64,000 nt of DNA, from positions 54,795,214-54,859,213 of the forward strand of contig NC_030381.2 in the NCBI RefSeq assembly GCF_001625215.2, in the 5' to 3' direction. Below, piece by piece: positions 23,807 to 36,463 of this stretch. Source of the stretch: Daucus carota subsp. sativus (taxonomy: Eukaryota; Streptophyta; Magnoliopsida; Apiales; Apiaceae). Under the pieces are notes generated by a model that was given only the letters and a program-made list of their open reading frames with translations, was not told the DNA's origin and made no database searches. The stretch's first letter is position 1. Every line of letters begins with the position of its first letter. The position numbers and the translations under genes are program-made.

Positions 23807-26800
23807 TCCCTTCTTTTTCAACCCCCAAAAAGCTTTCTTTTTACTGGAAATTCAAGAAAGTTGGGATCTTTGCTTGTAAAGATGGAGGTGAAGTTAATGG
23901 GGAGGATGGAATGAGGTTTAAGGTTGGAAAGATGCTTAGTGATGACCCTAAACTTGCTCTCTCTAAGGTACCCCTACACTCTCTCTACTGTCTGTGTTTG
24001 TGTGAATTGTTTGTGTGTGTTAGAGAGAGAGAGATTGACAATTTGTTTGGTTGTGTGTGTGAGAGAGAGAGAGAGAGGGAGAGAGCGATGGAGGGAAAGA
24101 GGGAGAGAGAATGTGATAATTTGTCTGTGTTTGTACTATTTGATATGAATTTTTAGTTTTTAATGCATTGGAATGTTTTTTTCAGATAATTGGCCGAAAT
24201 TCAAACCGAGATATATCTAATTTGGGAATTGAGAAATTGTTATACAAGAATAATGATAAAGAGTTGAGATATAGTAGAGAGGTAGTTTCCAAGAAAGGTG
24301 TTAATCTCGAAGTTGATGATAAACCAAGCTTATCTAGTGTTAAGAAGCCAAGCCTACCAGTTCTAAATGCTGTGGATAATAGGATAGGCAGTGTTCCTCA
24401 TGTTATATTGCGGAAACCACCTGCAGTACTGGAAGATGATACTGGGAACAACAATTTGTTGAAATTCAAGATTCAGCCAAATTTGTCATTGACTATGGGG
24501 AAAGGTAAGGCAAAGGAGAGGTTTAGTGATTTCACCTTAGTAACGAAGACTGAGGCTGTTACTTCCATCGATCACGGTAAACATGAATATTTTGTGAATA
24601 CAAGTGCAATAGCTACCAGTGATTTCCATAAAAACAGCATAAAAATCGACTCACAGTCTGCTTCAAAATCAGACAATGTGAAAGCCAATGGAAAGTCTGT
24701 GCTGTTAGATATTAACCATGAACAAAACTCTAGTGAGGAACATAATGTATCAACCTCTGTTGAAGATCTCTCAGTAGTTGGTGATTACAGCCAATTCAAT
24801 GATTCTCTAGCAGGTAAGAGGTAAAGAGCTATACTGCATATGGATTGTGTTGAGTTTTTATTTAATTGACGTCTTCTGTGGTTTTTCCAAGGATCGCAGC
24901 CACTTCAACAAAGTGATATAGGGTCCTCTTTGAAAACTGATCCTAGTGTCGAAAAATCTAAGGAACAACTAGTAAATGCAAGCAGCAGTACGTATAAGGA
25001 AGCTACACTGCATAAACCAACAAGGTACTGAAGGAACGATCTGTACAATTCGTTTATTAATCTTTAACCAGTTATACCTTCATCACTCATGGACTTGCGG
25101 TTTTGCAGATTAGATCAATCTGTGAGACCCGCCTCAAGTGCTCTAGCTGATAAAAAGCTAGTTAGGAAACAAACAAAATTTGACAGTGCTGTGCTTAGGG
25201 ACCTCCCTATATCATCACCTAATAATGTATGATTTGCATCAGCCTTTTAATCCGTGTACTTTAATTGACCTATATCTTATTATTGAGACTGGAATTGATT
25301 TACATATGTAGGAACTTGAAGATATAGACTGGACAGCAGCCGAAGATCTGGTGAAGACTGGACATAGAGATGAAGTGGAATTGATAAGTGCTAGTACACG
25401 GGGATTTGTTGTATGTAACCTCTGGACATAGTTTACCACGATTGTTACTGTGACAAGGATGGTTTATATATATAGTATCTAGTCCTATGTCCCTTTTTAT
25501 ATTTCTGTTTATCTTTTCCTTTTTAATTTTTTGGAATTGTTTTGCAGGTATCTTTTGGCTCTTTAATTGGATTTTTACCATATAGAAATCTTGCACCTAA
25601 GTACAAGTTCTTCGCCTTCGAGACATGGTTGAGATATAAAGGCTTGGACCCAGCTATGTACAAGCAAAGTCTAAGCGTAATTGGAAATTCTAAAGATACA
25701 AGCAAGGCTACTGCTCTGTATTCTAGTTTAGACATACAAATTGATCCGGAAGTTACAAGCAATATGGAGCTTGAAGAACTGCTTACAATTTATGATGACG
25801 AGAAGTTCAACTTTTTGACATCCTTTCTTGACAAGGTCTGTTTAATTTCATTTGATCCTAAATTGATAAGCATTTTTCTCTGTTAATATTAAATATTGCT
25901 AATTTTTGCAGAAACTTAAAGTTTATGTTATATGCGCGGACAGAAAATCAAGAAGGCTATTATTTTCTGTGAAAGCAAAGGAACAGGAAGAATCAATTGA
26001 AAAAAAGAGAAACCTTATGGTAACATAACGTTCTCCTATATAGCCTAGTGGCATATGTTTTTGGGTTGTATATATAAATATTACTATTAGTTGTCTCATC
26101 ATCTTTAACAAAACTTTAATATGAGTATGTAATATCAGTTTTAGATGCTATTCCTCCAATATTTTGTAGCATGACTCTGTTTTGTTCTCTCAAATTTTAT
26201 TCTATCGTTGTGGCTTCTTATAATTCAATGTTTATTTTTCCTCAGCGATGAAGAGTTTTATTCCTAAACTTGTATTGTACTGTTCATTTCAGGGAAAACT
26301 GACTATTGGAGAAGTAGTGAAATGCTGCATAACAAAGATTACGTACTTTGGTATATTTGTTGAGGTACTGTCCATCAAATCTGCTTCTTGTGTTGTTCAA
26401 TACATTGTAAACATTGGAGTATTCACATTTTCAGCTCTGTGCCACCTTTAGTTGATAGAATTTTTTGCAAACAAAACACTAAAGGAAGCAGTATATGGGT
26501 ATTAGGATTTGATTTTTTCTTATTACTTTTTATAATCAAAATGATTCATAAAATTCTCCCGTGTATACCCGGAGGAGATATTACATAGAAGAAGCAAAGG
26601 CGAGCACAAAAATATGACTAATGAAAATCAATCAACAAAAAGAAAGGTTACTTAGGATATATGCACCAAGGGAAATTCTGGAGAAAAAGAAAAAACTTGT
26701 GCTGTTGTTTCTGTGGTTCTGTGAATTCATTAACAAAATTTATATAATATATGATGAAAATACTGGATTTGAAGTCTTCTTTCACATAGATAAGTGCAAT

Positions 26801-28682
26801 CATTCATGTATGTGTATTTGTTTCTCCAAAAACTTGAGTTCTGATTACAAATTGTGTTAGGATCCATCTGTTATACACCCCTTTGCATTGCTTTTCATAG
26901 TCCCCAGATATATATATGTTACAATGAATTCAAGACTGTAAGATGATCATCAGTCAAAAGCTTATTGCAGAGCAGGACTGATCTAAGCATTTTAATATAG
27001 GTTGAAGGAGTTCCTGCAATGATTCACCAGACAGAAGTTTCATGGGACGCTAATGTAAATCCAACTTCATATTTCAAGATTGGCCAGGTATTCGTTTGTG
27101 TTTGCTTTTAATATCTAGTACAAAAATATAATTTTTTTAGCTCTCCTAGAAATTAGGCACGGGCTTTGCAAAATTTATGGTATTGTTCAGTGTAGCTGGA
27201 TGATGGTAGAGGCCATTGTACTTGCCAAAGTATGCATACACTATGTGCCTATGTGTATGCTACTTGTTAGTTAATGTTAACATGATTAAATTTAACTTAA
27301 TCATCTTATAAATGCATATTTGCTAAAAGTTTGTCAGTAGAAGGATGATATTTCAAAATTTAAATTGCTGATCAATGCGTACAAAGACAAAATTTAAGCC
27401 ATTAATGAAAGCGTTATTAAGGACTTGATATAGTGGTCACTGTCACAGATAACTATAATGCTTTTATGTAGTTTGAGAGGAGCGACCGTCTATGATGGTG
27501 AACAAGTGAGGGAAACAAGTCGTCAAAACCGATTGAAAATGATAAGGGATGAACCCATCATTAGGACATTAACGAAAATGTGTAATATCAATTGAACATT
27601 AATTAATAACTTATTGTTCGGCAAAAAAAAAATAAAAATTAATAACTTATTGTATACTCTCAACCATATTTGATATTCTTATTTGCGCATTTCTATTACT
27701 TTTCAGAACATAGTATTTTGTAAAATCCAGGCCATGTTTAAGAGTTCTTTTTGCTTGCAGATTGTGGAAGCCAAAGTTCACCAACTAGACTTTTCACTTG
27801 AACGAATATTTTTATCATTGAAGGAAGTAGTGGTAATCTGGCTTTATGAGCCTAATAATTTCAGAAAATCCATTGGCGATTAATTGTATATCTAGGCAGT
27901 GACTTAATACTTGTCTATCATTTTGAAGCCAGATCCACTGACTAAAACCTTGGAGGCTGTAGATCATGTTACACAGAGCAGTGAATCAGCAACAGCAGAA
28001 GCAGATACTGAGGTAATCACTTCATCCTTGTGCATTTTTCTCTTCTGGTTGCATGTGAGGTGCATCAGTGATTGGACGATATATGCCCATTTTACATGCA
28101 TGTCAAAAATTATTAATTGTTTATAGTTTATGTTCTGTAATGAGCTGATAATAATAAATCACAAAACACTCCAGTGGACTGAAATCAAAAAACTATTAAA
28201 AGAACTACATCAATTTGAAGGGATCGACTCTGTTTCAAAAGGTCGATTTTTTCTGAGTCCTGATTCCACCCCAACATTTCAGGTACTTATTCTCTCTTTT
28301 TTCCCAGATTAACAATGTAACTACGTAACAAGTTACTATTTTAGAAACATTAATTTACAATACAGATGATAAATATTCCAGGTTTATATGGCGTCCATGT
28401 TTGAGAATCAATTCAAGTTGCTTGCTCGAGCTGGAAACAAAGTACAAGAGGTATATATATGTGTTCAGTATTTTGCTTTTAGTATTATATCAAGCATCAT
28501 CGTAGACGTCCCTTGTTGACTTTTGTCTTCTATGACATTCAATTGAAAACTTTTATTTTCGGAGAGCAAGCAAGATAAGTTGCGACATGTAATCATATTT
28601 GCAGGTGATAGTAGAAACATCATTGGACAAAGAAGACGTGAAATCTGCAATTTTGACATGTACTAACAGGCTCCATAGCTGA
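23743..28682 (+). CDS. SDP: Chloroplast S1 RNA-binding domain protein, SDP-like, 722 aa
   Basis: Fourteen exons: 23743-23967, 24186-24813, 24892-25024, 25109-25226, 25312-25410, 25548-25835, 25912-26019, 26293-26364, 27001-27087, 27761-27832, 27929-28012, 28175-28282, 28382-28450, 28605-28682. All junctions GT-AG, phase kept, 722 aa. It resembles Arabidopsis At1g12800 (SDP), a chloroplast protein tied to rRNA processing. The first ~60 residues are Ser/Lys-rich with few acids, like a transit peptide. Residues 75-365 are low-complexity and poorly conserved. The first, degenerate S1 region (about 370-515) has EDIDWTAAEDLV, VVSFGSLIGFLPYRNLA and LLFSVKAKE; the second, clear S1 domain (about 534-610) has GEVVKCCITKITYFGIFVEV, MIHQTEVSW and IFLSLKE. 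A conserved C-terminal tail follows. The start is the ATG in AAAGATGG; the codon 15 bases upstream in frame is TTG. Intron 8 and intron 9 exceed 600 bp. Confidence 0.9.
24005..24115. repeat. GT/GA-rich simple repeat in intron 1 of the S1-protein gene
   Basis: Runs of GTGTGT followed by GAGAGA just after the exon 1 donor, repeated twice (about 24010-24035 and 24053-24110). Confidence 0.8.
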
Positions 28683-29645
28683 GTAATGTGTTAAATAGTT
28701 AGTTTATTGTTCTTATTTGTGTGTCCCTATTATATATATACAGCATATATAAAAAAAATAGAATCATTCTTTCGATAGAATTACACGTCTCATCTTTGCT
28801 CCAGTCTCCTTTACGTTCTAATTGTCAGAGAACTTAGAAATTTTAATACGAAGCTCCTCCCTTGTTCTCCAGTTCACCACCCTTCTTCGTCTTACCTCGC
28901 TATGAATATGATCAATTATTGTTATATAGTTGGCAATTTAAGAGACACACATTTGTTGTGAAGCAATAATATCACAAGTTGATGACCTTCACATTGAAGG
29001 CCTGCTAGATCGAATTTCAATATTGTTGGTTGTAGCATTAAAACTCTGTTACATGTTTAAGGTACAAGTGTTATTTACTAGACAGTTGATGTCGAAAATT
29101 TCTCGAAAATCTCCAAATATATTCAAGTATTACCAAATTCAGTAATATTTGCGAGTATTACTAAATTTAGTAATATTTACTCGCTCACAAATATATTGAA
29201 AAATCATGTATTATATATCCCGATCAGTCGTAATTCCGTTAATAATGATGGTCCCCGTATTTTCTAGAGCAGAAGCCGCAATGTTATTAGTTCACTGCTG
29301 CTTTACGATTAAGATTGAGCACACTCCATTGTGTCCAATGTCGTTTCTTCACATTTTATCAATCATTTGTGTATTATTTACTTGTGCTAGAGTCTAAGGG
29401 CAGACTCGTAAATTCACATTATTATCATGATATAATAATAAAATAATTAATTGAAGTACAAGCATTTCAAATAAATAAGAAATATTATATCCAAAAAGAA
29501 CCTTAACAAACATCTCCAGAAAGTTTGTAACAAAATAAAGCTCGAAAAAGGTGTCTTTTCCGGAAAAAGACACAATATCATGTTCATATCGAATCATTAC
29601 TATGCAACGAATTTCTAACGAACTATTTTGTCCAGCTTTTTTTAG
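28683..29645. other. Intergenic DNA after the S1-protein gene
   Basis: No gene recognised. A small imperfect palindromic array of TATTACCAAATTCAGTAATA type lies near 29125-29185. Confidence 0.4.
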
Positions 29646-30040
29646 CGGAAAACTGTCAAAAATAATACTCCTTCCGTCCCCCTGAATAATGTATATTGGG
29701 GGACGGGAACGCGGCACGAACTTTAATGAGTTAATTTATGGTGAAAGAAATTCTCAGTTCTCCTGTAAAGTGTAGTTGTGTAATTTTTTTTTTAATTTTT
29801 TTTTCTGAATTAAAGTTTGGATGTTATATTTTTATTCAGAAAAAAAAATCTCAAAAATAAGTTACGGAACTACTCCCTCCGTCCCTTCCATTTCTTTACA
29901 CTTTCCTTTTTGGGGTGTCCCATCCAATTCTTTACATTTCAAAACTTACCCAAAATAGTCAATGGGTCCCACCACTTCTTCACCTTTCTTTCCTTTTCAC
30001 ACTACTTTTACTCCACTATCTTCTTTTAATAAACGTCGTT
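29646..30040. mobile_element. Stowaway-type MITE remnants
   Basis: ACTCCTTCCGTCCCCC at about 29667 and ACTCCCTCCGTCCC at about 29873 are Stowaway (Tc1/mariner) ends. The second block continues into CATTTCTTTACACTTTCC and ACCCAAAATAGTCA, homologous in inverted orientation to the complete element at 38702-39163, but its far end is missing. Probably one fragment of each of two related elements. Confidence 0.6.
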
Positions 30041-30461
30041 TTAAAAAGTAAAAATCATGATTAATCATAAATTTCTGCTTTATCAATTTATTAATTATAT
30101 TGTGATTTAACTGAAAATTTCTGATTTTCAAAAAATTAATGATAAATTTTTAACAAATCCTAAATTGATAGATTAATTAATTAATTAATTCTGCCCGATC
30201 TTTATAATCATGATTATAGAAAACAAAATCCGAAAAAACATGTACTTGAAGCTTGTACACAAGTATTTCCTTAAATCCTTCTCCGCTTTGTCGTGTCGTG
30301 TTTGATGGTAATAAACCAATTTTGAACATGATCCATGTGCCCCCCACATTTCATACTTCCCAAAATGCCCTCATCTCCCCCACTTTCTGCCATTCTTGCC
30401 CTTCCCTTTCCTTCCAAACTTCATTAACAGCTGCCTCCCACTTCACCTCTTCTTCACACAG

Positions 30462-30580
30462 AAAGAGAGACAGAGGGAGAGAGAAAGAGAGAGAGAGATT
30501 TATGTGCGCCCACTAGCTCTTTTGTTTATTTATCTGAGTTGTGTAGAGAGAGAGAGAGAGAGTGGGAGAGAGAGGGGTTT
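30462..30580. repeat. GA-rich tracts in 5' leader of TET10
   Basis: Two GAGAGA tracts (about 30462-30500 and 30545-30575) followed in each case by TTTATGTGCGCCCAC or TTTATATGCACCCAC, so the leader contains a diverged ~85-bp tandem duplication just upstream of the tetraspanin ATG. Confidence 0.75.
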
Positions 30581-30664
30581 ATATGCACCCACAAGGTGTT
30601 TTGTTTATCATCTCTCCGAGTCGGGGTTATTCTTGAATAGAGAGAATCAAGAAAGCAAGTGAAG

Positions 30665-33600
30665 ATGAGTGCAGGAACAAGCACTTTTATTATCAGATGG
30701 ATCAACTTTCTCACATTGGTAATTTTACTTCTATTTTTTACTTAGTTGCACCACCCCTTTTCTTATTTTTCCCTGTTTCATTGTTAATTTACACTGTTTA
30801 CACTCATAACTATGTTTCTTGGCCACATATATGAAACTTGTATTGAAGCTTGGTTCTTGTTTTGTGTTTTTGGGATTGTTTGAATCTTTGATGTTGTTTA
30901 TATGATGCCGTTTCTTTAATGGGTTTCTATGTATTTCGAAAAATCTGTCGAATTTAGTTATGTTTTGTTATTGATAAAATTGCAATCTCTAAGCTTATTT
31001 TAAGTGTTTTTTTGATAAGTCAATACAAATTTAAAAGCTGTCAAACTTAGTTAAGTTCTAATGTTAAAAAAATTGTAATCGTGATAGTTTTGAGAATGAT
31101 ATATTTAAAATTTGAAGGAAGTGGCGATAGAAGTTGTTGCATTGTTCTAGATGTTTGTCCACTTATGCATTATGCTTTAAATGTTTTGCTATGTAGTTAT
31201 TGGCTGTAGGTGTCCTGGGTTTTGGGGTGTGGATGAGTATGCATCACGACAGCTGCCGGAAGTCTCTCACTCTTCCTGTTCTAGGCCTTGGCGCAGTAAT
31301 CTTTTTGATGTAAGCTTCTGCATTTGCCTACAAATTTTTCCTCTGTTCCAAAATAGTTGATCAGTTGATAATTATAGAGTTGCTTTTCGCTAGTATCATG
31401 ACAAATTTTCTGTTTTTGATCTGGTTTCAGATCTATTATTGGATTCTTGGGTGCCTGGAAGAAGAACTCCATATTGTTATGGATTGTATCCTTGTAATTT
31501 CTATGTCTGGTATAAAAGGATCTGATTTTATGCTGTTGTCAATCTTTGTTTGTTATCTCTTTAGTTCCAGTTGTCCTTGACCTTTTCTGTTGCAGTACCT
31601 CGTCATGCTCTTTCTCGTTTTGGTTGCCATCCTGGTTTTCACAGTCTTAGCGTATGTGTTGCTCATTAAATTTTTCCCAGTACTGCTAAAAATTTATTCT
31701 GCAGTCTGCACTAATTGTTTTCTTTGTTCATGCTCATATATTGAACTAAAAGAAATTATGGCATATAGTACATAATTTACCATTTCTGCATAGAAATTTG
31801 AAGGAGAACTGCATATTTTCTTAGTATTGTAGTCAACTTTATGTTAAGCTACCATTGCCTATGCTCTTATAAATCTGTCCATCCTTTCCGTATCAAAGTG
31901 ATTGACTTTTGTAATGACAATCAAATCCTGATGAAATAGCTTATTAGCTCCGAATAAAAACCCGCCACCAAATTTGTCACATATATAAGGTTGTGACTGT
32001 ACCTTATTGTATGTTATGTAATGAATTGATAATTGATATTTTTTTTTATTATGTTTCAGGTTTATTATAACAAATAATGGCTCTGGGCATACTGTAAACG
32101 GTTTGAAGTAAGTTAATGCACTCAGCACTCTTTATATGTGCGCATTTGGCCTAAAAATGTATTACTTCTCAGTTATTCTTGTTCAATAAATACTGCTTAA
32201 TGAACAGGCTACCTTGAAGTATTTATTGAACTAGAATAACAGTAACTTGTACGACAGACCTATAAAAACTAACAGGCCTGTTACTGTTATTCTTCTATAG
32301 GTCTGTCGTCCCACCTTGCATTTTTCAAATCTTTGCAAGGTTGAAACAAGATGAAACTCTACAGTAACAAATACTAGCACAACAAAATACCAAATAACCA
32401 GTCTTGAGTATTTGAACTTAATTGGCAGTTTAAATTTCAGCTAAAATTTTAGACATCATCCATTTAGCACTTTCAGAAGACCAGTTCAATCCTAGGCCTA
32501 TGAAAATTTCATAATTCCCATGTTTGCGTCCATTTGTGTTCTGCTAGACACACTTAAAATCTTTTTGACATATGAGTAGCCTTTTTCTCTCAAGAACATA
32601 CTTCAAATATTCATGAGTTCCTAACAGCTTCAAAAAAATAAAAAAAATAATCAGTTTGAAAATTTTCAATAAATCTTCAGTTGCCCGGATAATATTTGAT
32701 TCTTGGCTGTCATGGCTTTATGCCTTAGGTACAAGGAGTATGAACTTCATGATTACAGTTCGTGGTTTTTAAAACAGGTAAGCTGTGCTCGGATATATCA
32801 ATCAGACTGAAACTTTTAGGACGGTTATTATCTCTTATCAGCAACAAAAAGTTTGTCACTTACATTGTTTACTTTGCTCAAATCTCAGTTGAACAGTACA
32901 CATAATTGGAAGAAACTGAAAAGCTGTCTCATTAAAGCTGATGACTGCAATAACCTGTCAAAAAAATATAAGGTCCATACGCCAAGTTTAAGTTTCTGAT
33001 GACTGTAGCTTCTTCTTTACTTATAGATCTTGATCACTGGTTGTTTATTGCAGAATCTGAAGCAATATAAATTAGCGAAATTAACTCCAATTGAAGCAGG
33101 ATGCTGCCGGCCCCCATCGAAGTAGGTTCCTCTTATTATAATACAGTTTCCCATTTTCTAGCTTCATATTTACTGGATAGAGAGTAATGTTTCTGCAAGG
33201 ATTATGCCTGATTTCTGTTTTCATAGAGGAGTACATGTGCAATCCTTGGGCACAACATTTTAGTTATACCAGCTTTTGTTGTTGCATTTCTCATACAGTC
33301 TGCCCCGAAGTTTAAATAATGGAAACCTATCATTATCGCAGGCTTTCAATTGTAATTTTGAATTCATTAATTTTTTTTAGGTGTGGTTATCTCGCTGTGA
33401 ATGCTTCATACTATGACTTGAGTTTTCATCCAATCAGTGCTGATAAGGACTGCAAACTTTACAAAAATACCAAGAACATCAAGTGCTACAGTTGTGATTC
33501 TTGCAAGTAAGTATATTATCAAAGTTGTTCCATCTCTTAGTGATAATATGTTATAATATCTTAACTTGCTTTCTTATTTGCATCAGGGCTGGCGTTGCAC

Positions 33601-34012
33601 AATACATGAAAACAGAATGGAGGGTGGTTGCCATCTTTAACTTGATCCTTTTTGCTGTCCTGGTAAAGCTCTCATTCTCATTGCATAAATGCATCCCTAA
33701 TAGATTTATTGTTTAAGAAAAGTAAGAAGAATTGAAGGTGAAGTGGTCAATTGGTGAATCCCCCAGTTCAGGCCTAAAATTTGTAGGGTAGACATTGAAT
33801 CTTCCACTGCCTGGATATATATGATATGCTACACACTTTACTGTTGCAAGAGCTGTCAAGTGTATTGTCTCACATTGTGCTTCCTACAATATTTCTCTTT
33901 AATTCTTCTCTGACCTTTTCTGACTCGAACTTTTGTGTGATGTCAGTCCATAATCTATTTTGTCGGGTGTTGTGCAAGACGAAATGCTTCAAGAAACCGC
34001 ACAAAAGTTTGA
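30665..34012 (+). CDS. TET10: Tetraspanin-10, 264 aa
   Basis: Eleven exons: 30665-30718, 31197-31309, 31431-31485, 31596-31651, 32060-32107, 32729-32777, 32889-32972, 33054-33121, 33381-33506, 33587-33662, 33947-34012. All GT-AG, phase kept, 264 aa. Four-span membrane protein; plant tetraspanins organise plasma-membrane microdomains and take part in cell contact and development. TM1 (about 13-31), TM2 (about 44-65), TM3 (about 72-95) and TM4 (about 222-245) are visible. The large loop has the plant signature GCCRPPSKCGY, then KDCKLYKN, CYSCDSCKAGVAQYMKTEW. The start MSAGTSTFIIRWINFLT and ISIIGFLGAW agree closely with TET10 as I remember it. The tail IIYFVGCCARRN ends TKV. The many-exon structure separates it from two-exon tetraspanins. 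A decayed partial copy lies at 56766-57629. Confidence 0.93.
32172..32309. repeat. Interlocked inverted repeats in TET10 intron 5
   Basis: Three pairs. TTCAATAAATACT (about 32182-32194) pairs with AGTATTTATTGAA (about 32218-32230). AGAATAACAGTAAC (32233-32246) pairs with GTTACTGTTATTCT (32280-32293). ACGACAGACCTATA (32251-32264) pairs with TATAGGTCTGTCGT (32296-32309). The last two pairs are perfect and interleaved (A-B-A'-B'), so both cannot form as simple hairpins at once. Confidence 0.9.
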
Positions 34013-34760
34013 AGGTTGCTTCCCCAGAAATTCCCAGAGGAAAAGTAAACTTTACTCTCGCCCCCTATCAACTTCTAATTATACCAGTCACTGCGACTAC
34101 CTGTTTTTTAGTTTCACTATAGAGAAAATATATGATAGTTTTCATTTTCATGTCCAAGTCAGGGGTTTGTAAAGAAAATCTTTCTCTGACAATGTTTCCT
34201 TCAATATTTTTGCTCCCAGGTTTTAACTGTTTAGTTCAATTTCGTAGCATTACAAAGTCAAACTTTTAACTAGCTGCATCTTACAGTATTTTTACTAGCA
34301 TACATTTGTAATTGCTTAATGATAAGAATAAGTCAATGATTAGGCTTGTAGATAAGAATTTGGAAGTTTTAAGTGTTAGATCAGATTTTCTCCCTCACAA
34401 ATTTATGTATGTTAGTTTTTGAGATAAAAAGCCACTTTTCCCCTCACACTTAATCTATATAAAGAGTTTCTTTTTATATTTTCTCAACTTGTGTTAAAAA
34501 TAAGCTGTCAAAATTAGTAGTAACTAAACCATATGTATATGAGAGCATTACTTTTTAATGTTGTTCCCCAGAGACAGACTTGTTAAGTAGTCCTTGAAAC
34601 CCCACAAAGTAATACGGGACAACTCTAAACCTTTCTAAAACAAACACACGAATACAGACAATAACTACTGAACTAGCATAATAGAGATTGTGAATGAAGT
34701 TCTTATGAAAGATAATTAAAGATTCAATTTTTGTGATGTATAAGTAGCATCATTGGGCTA
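34013..34760. other. TET10 3' flank
   Basis: Probable 3' untranslated region and spacer between convergent TET10 and SDR-1. The part from about 34620 is duplicated at about 57630, next to the decayed SDR copy. Confidence 0.5.
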
Positions 34761-36463
34761 CTAGAAAGTTGATGGTTGCATTTCCGAAAAGTAGATGCCG
34801 GAAGGACCATCATCTGGCAACAGTGCCACCATTGCAGGACCTCTAGCGCCTTCCTCAGCAGTGGAGGGTCCTGTTTCACTTGTAATATCTGTCTGGCAAT
34901 AGCCTGGATGGACGCAATTTATAAGCATGTTGGGGTATTTTCTGGCTAGCAGTCTAGTATAGGCATTGATGGCTGCTTTAGAGATTTTATAAGCTGACAC
35001 TAGAATAGGCCAACCATTAGCCTTCAAGTTGTTCTCCTTGAAATCCTTCAGAAACCACTTCAGAATCTCATCAATATTCTCCTCTGTTAAGGTCTCTATG
35101 TTATTCAACTCTTCTTTCACCTTCTCATTGTTTATCCACTGAAACAAAGAAGTAATTATGTCACATAACTTCTTTTGAGAGTATTAAATCAAGAATATAT
35201 ATATAGTGTTACCATTAGTTTGCCATATACTGATGTAACATTCACTATTCTTGCTGAATCGGAGAGCTGAAGCAGGGGTAACAGCTCAGTGATTACCCCT
35301 TTTGCTCCGTAGTAGTTTGTTCTGAGACAATCTTCTGCCAATTCATAGTTCTCTTCGAGGATTCCTTCTATTAAATGTGCATTCTCATCGATCACCTGCT
35401 CCTGTAGGAGTAAAATCAATCTGGTTACTTCTATTCGTGTTGTGACTTCTACAACTACAAAGTTTTCACAAGATAATCTTTTCATTTACGAGTTCTGATT
35501 TTTTTAATTTTTTAATTTTTTTTATGTTGTATTACAGACGCACACACAGTTCTACTGGGATTGAACCCCAGGCCTCTTAATACCAGAAGGATAGTGGTAT
35601 CTTCTAGGCTAAACCCTTGTCGATGAGTTCTGTAGTTGAGAATTAATCCCACAATGTTTCATACGTAACGTACGGATAACTAAGCAAGTGAAAAAGACTA
35701 AATTTATTGTTTCATATGTAAATCCACACACAATGTTCATTTTACTTGATTGTTAGTTGCTTATGATTAGGTCTACTTACAAATCCTCCTCCGTCTTTAA
35801 ATTCTTGGTGCTTTGCAATGACTAGTCCAGGAATTGCTGCATTATTCACCTGAACAAAATTCCCCGCTTATCAGTATTCAAGAAAGTGTAGGTATAAGCT
35901 GGTTTTTCAAGTAATATAGTAGATTCTATGACTAGTAGCAAGCAGAGACGGATCTAGCATGAGATTTCCCAAGGGTGGACCTAGCAAATTTTCAGATAAT
36001 ATCTATATATTGTCAAATAAAATTTTAGGAGGACATGTGTCCCGTGCTCTTTACTAGATCCGTCCCTGGTAGCAAGCTATCTATTCTGATTATTCTATAT
36101 CATAACGCTTACCAGAATGTCAAGTTTTCCGGAACTGCTTTCTACATAGCTTGCTAGTGCTGCAATACTTGCCGGATCTGTAATATCTAGTTGATGAAAA
36201 ACAACATCCGGGAAGCCAGAGCTTTCGAGTTTCTCCACAGCTTCTCTTCCATTCTTCTCGTTTCTTGCTGTTAGTATCACTCTAATGTCATTCGCAGCTA
36301 GCTTTTTGCATATCTCGAAGCCAATTCCTTTGTTTCCTCCCGTCACAACAGCACACCTGCACCAAGCAACTCGTGTGCTGAGCAGTGAAAAAGAATGTAT
36401 AGAAATGAGTGAGACGGAAGAGTTGAATTACCTGTTACCTCTTGAATTGCTGCAGTCTGTCAT
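34761..36463 (-). CDS. Short-chain dehydrogenase/reductase (neomenthol dehydrogenase/salutaridine reductase type), 301 aa
   Basis: Five exons, minus strand: 36432-36463, 36113-36356, 35781-35849, 35213-35395, 34761-35138; phase kept, 301 aa. NADPH-dependent reductase of the SDR110C/SDR114C type, whose members reduce menthone, salutaridine, isopiperitenone and related ketones or general carbonyls in the cytosol. Visible: cofactor motif TGGNKGIG (residues 16-23), LTARN, HQLDITD, VNNAA, RTNYYGAK, RIVNVTS, catalytic YKISK (Tyr226, Lys230) and CVHPGYCQTDIT. The C-terminus GIYFSEMQPSTF is shared with the nearby copies. Exon 1 is only 32 nt (MTDCSNSRGN). Introns hold a tRNA-type SINE and a hAT MITE. 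The substrate cannot be deduced. It heads a tandem SDR series (43.1-44.5 kb plus fragments). Confidence 0.9.
35499..35624 (-). mobile_element. tRNA-derived SINE in an SDR-1 intron
   Basis: On the minus strand it begins with a tRNA-like head (B-box-like GGTTCAATCCC) and ends in an A-rich tail. It is flanked by a perfect 8-bp duplication GAGTTCTG (35491-35498 and 35625-35632), showing target-primed insertion. It lies between the SDR-1 exons at 35213-35395 and 35781-35849. Confidence 0.8.
35943..36068. mobile_element. hAT-type MITE in an SDR-1 intron
   Basis: The 126-bp element has inverted ends CAGAGACGGATCTAG and CTAGATCCGTCCCTG. It is flanked by a perfect 8-bp duplication GTAGCAAG (35935-35942 and 36069-36076), typical of hAT. 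It sits just inside the intron after SDR-1 exon 2. Confidence 0.88.

Noticed and set aside
35499-35624. Possible tRNA gene (B-box-like GGTTCAATCCC); likewise 45115-45253
   Set aside because: No cloverleaf, A-rich tail and target duplications show SINEs.
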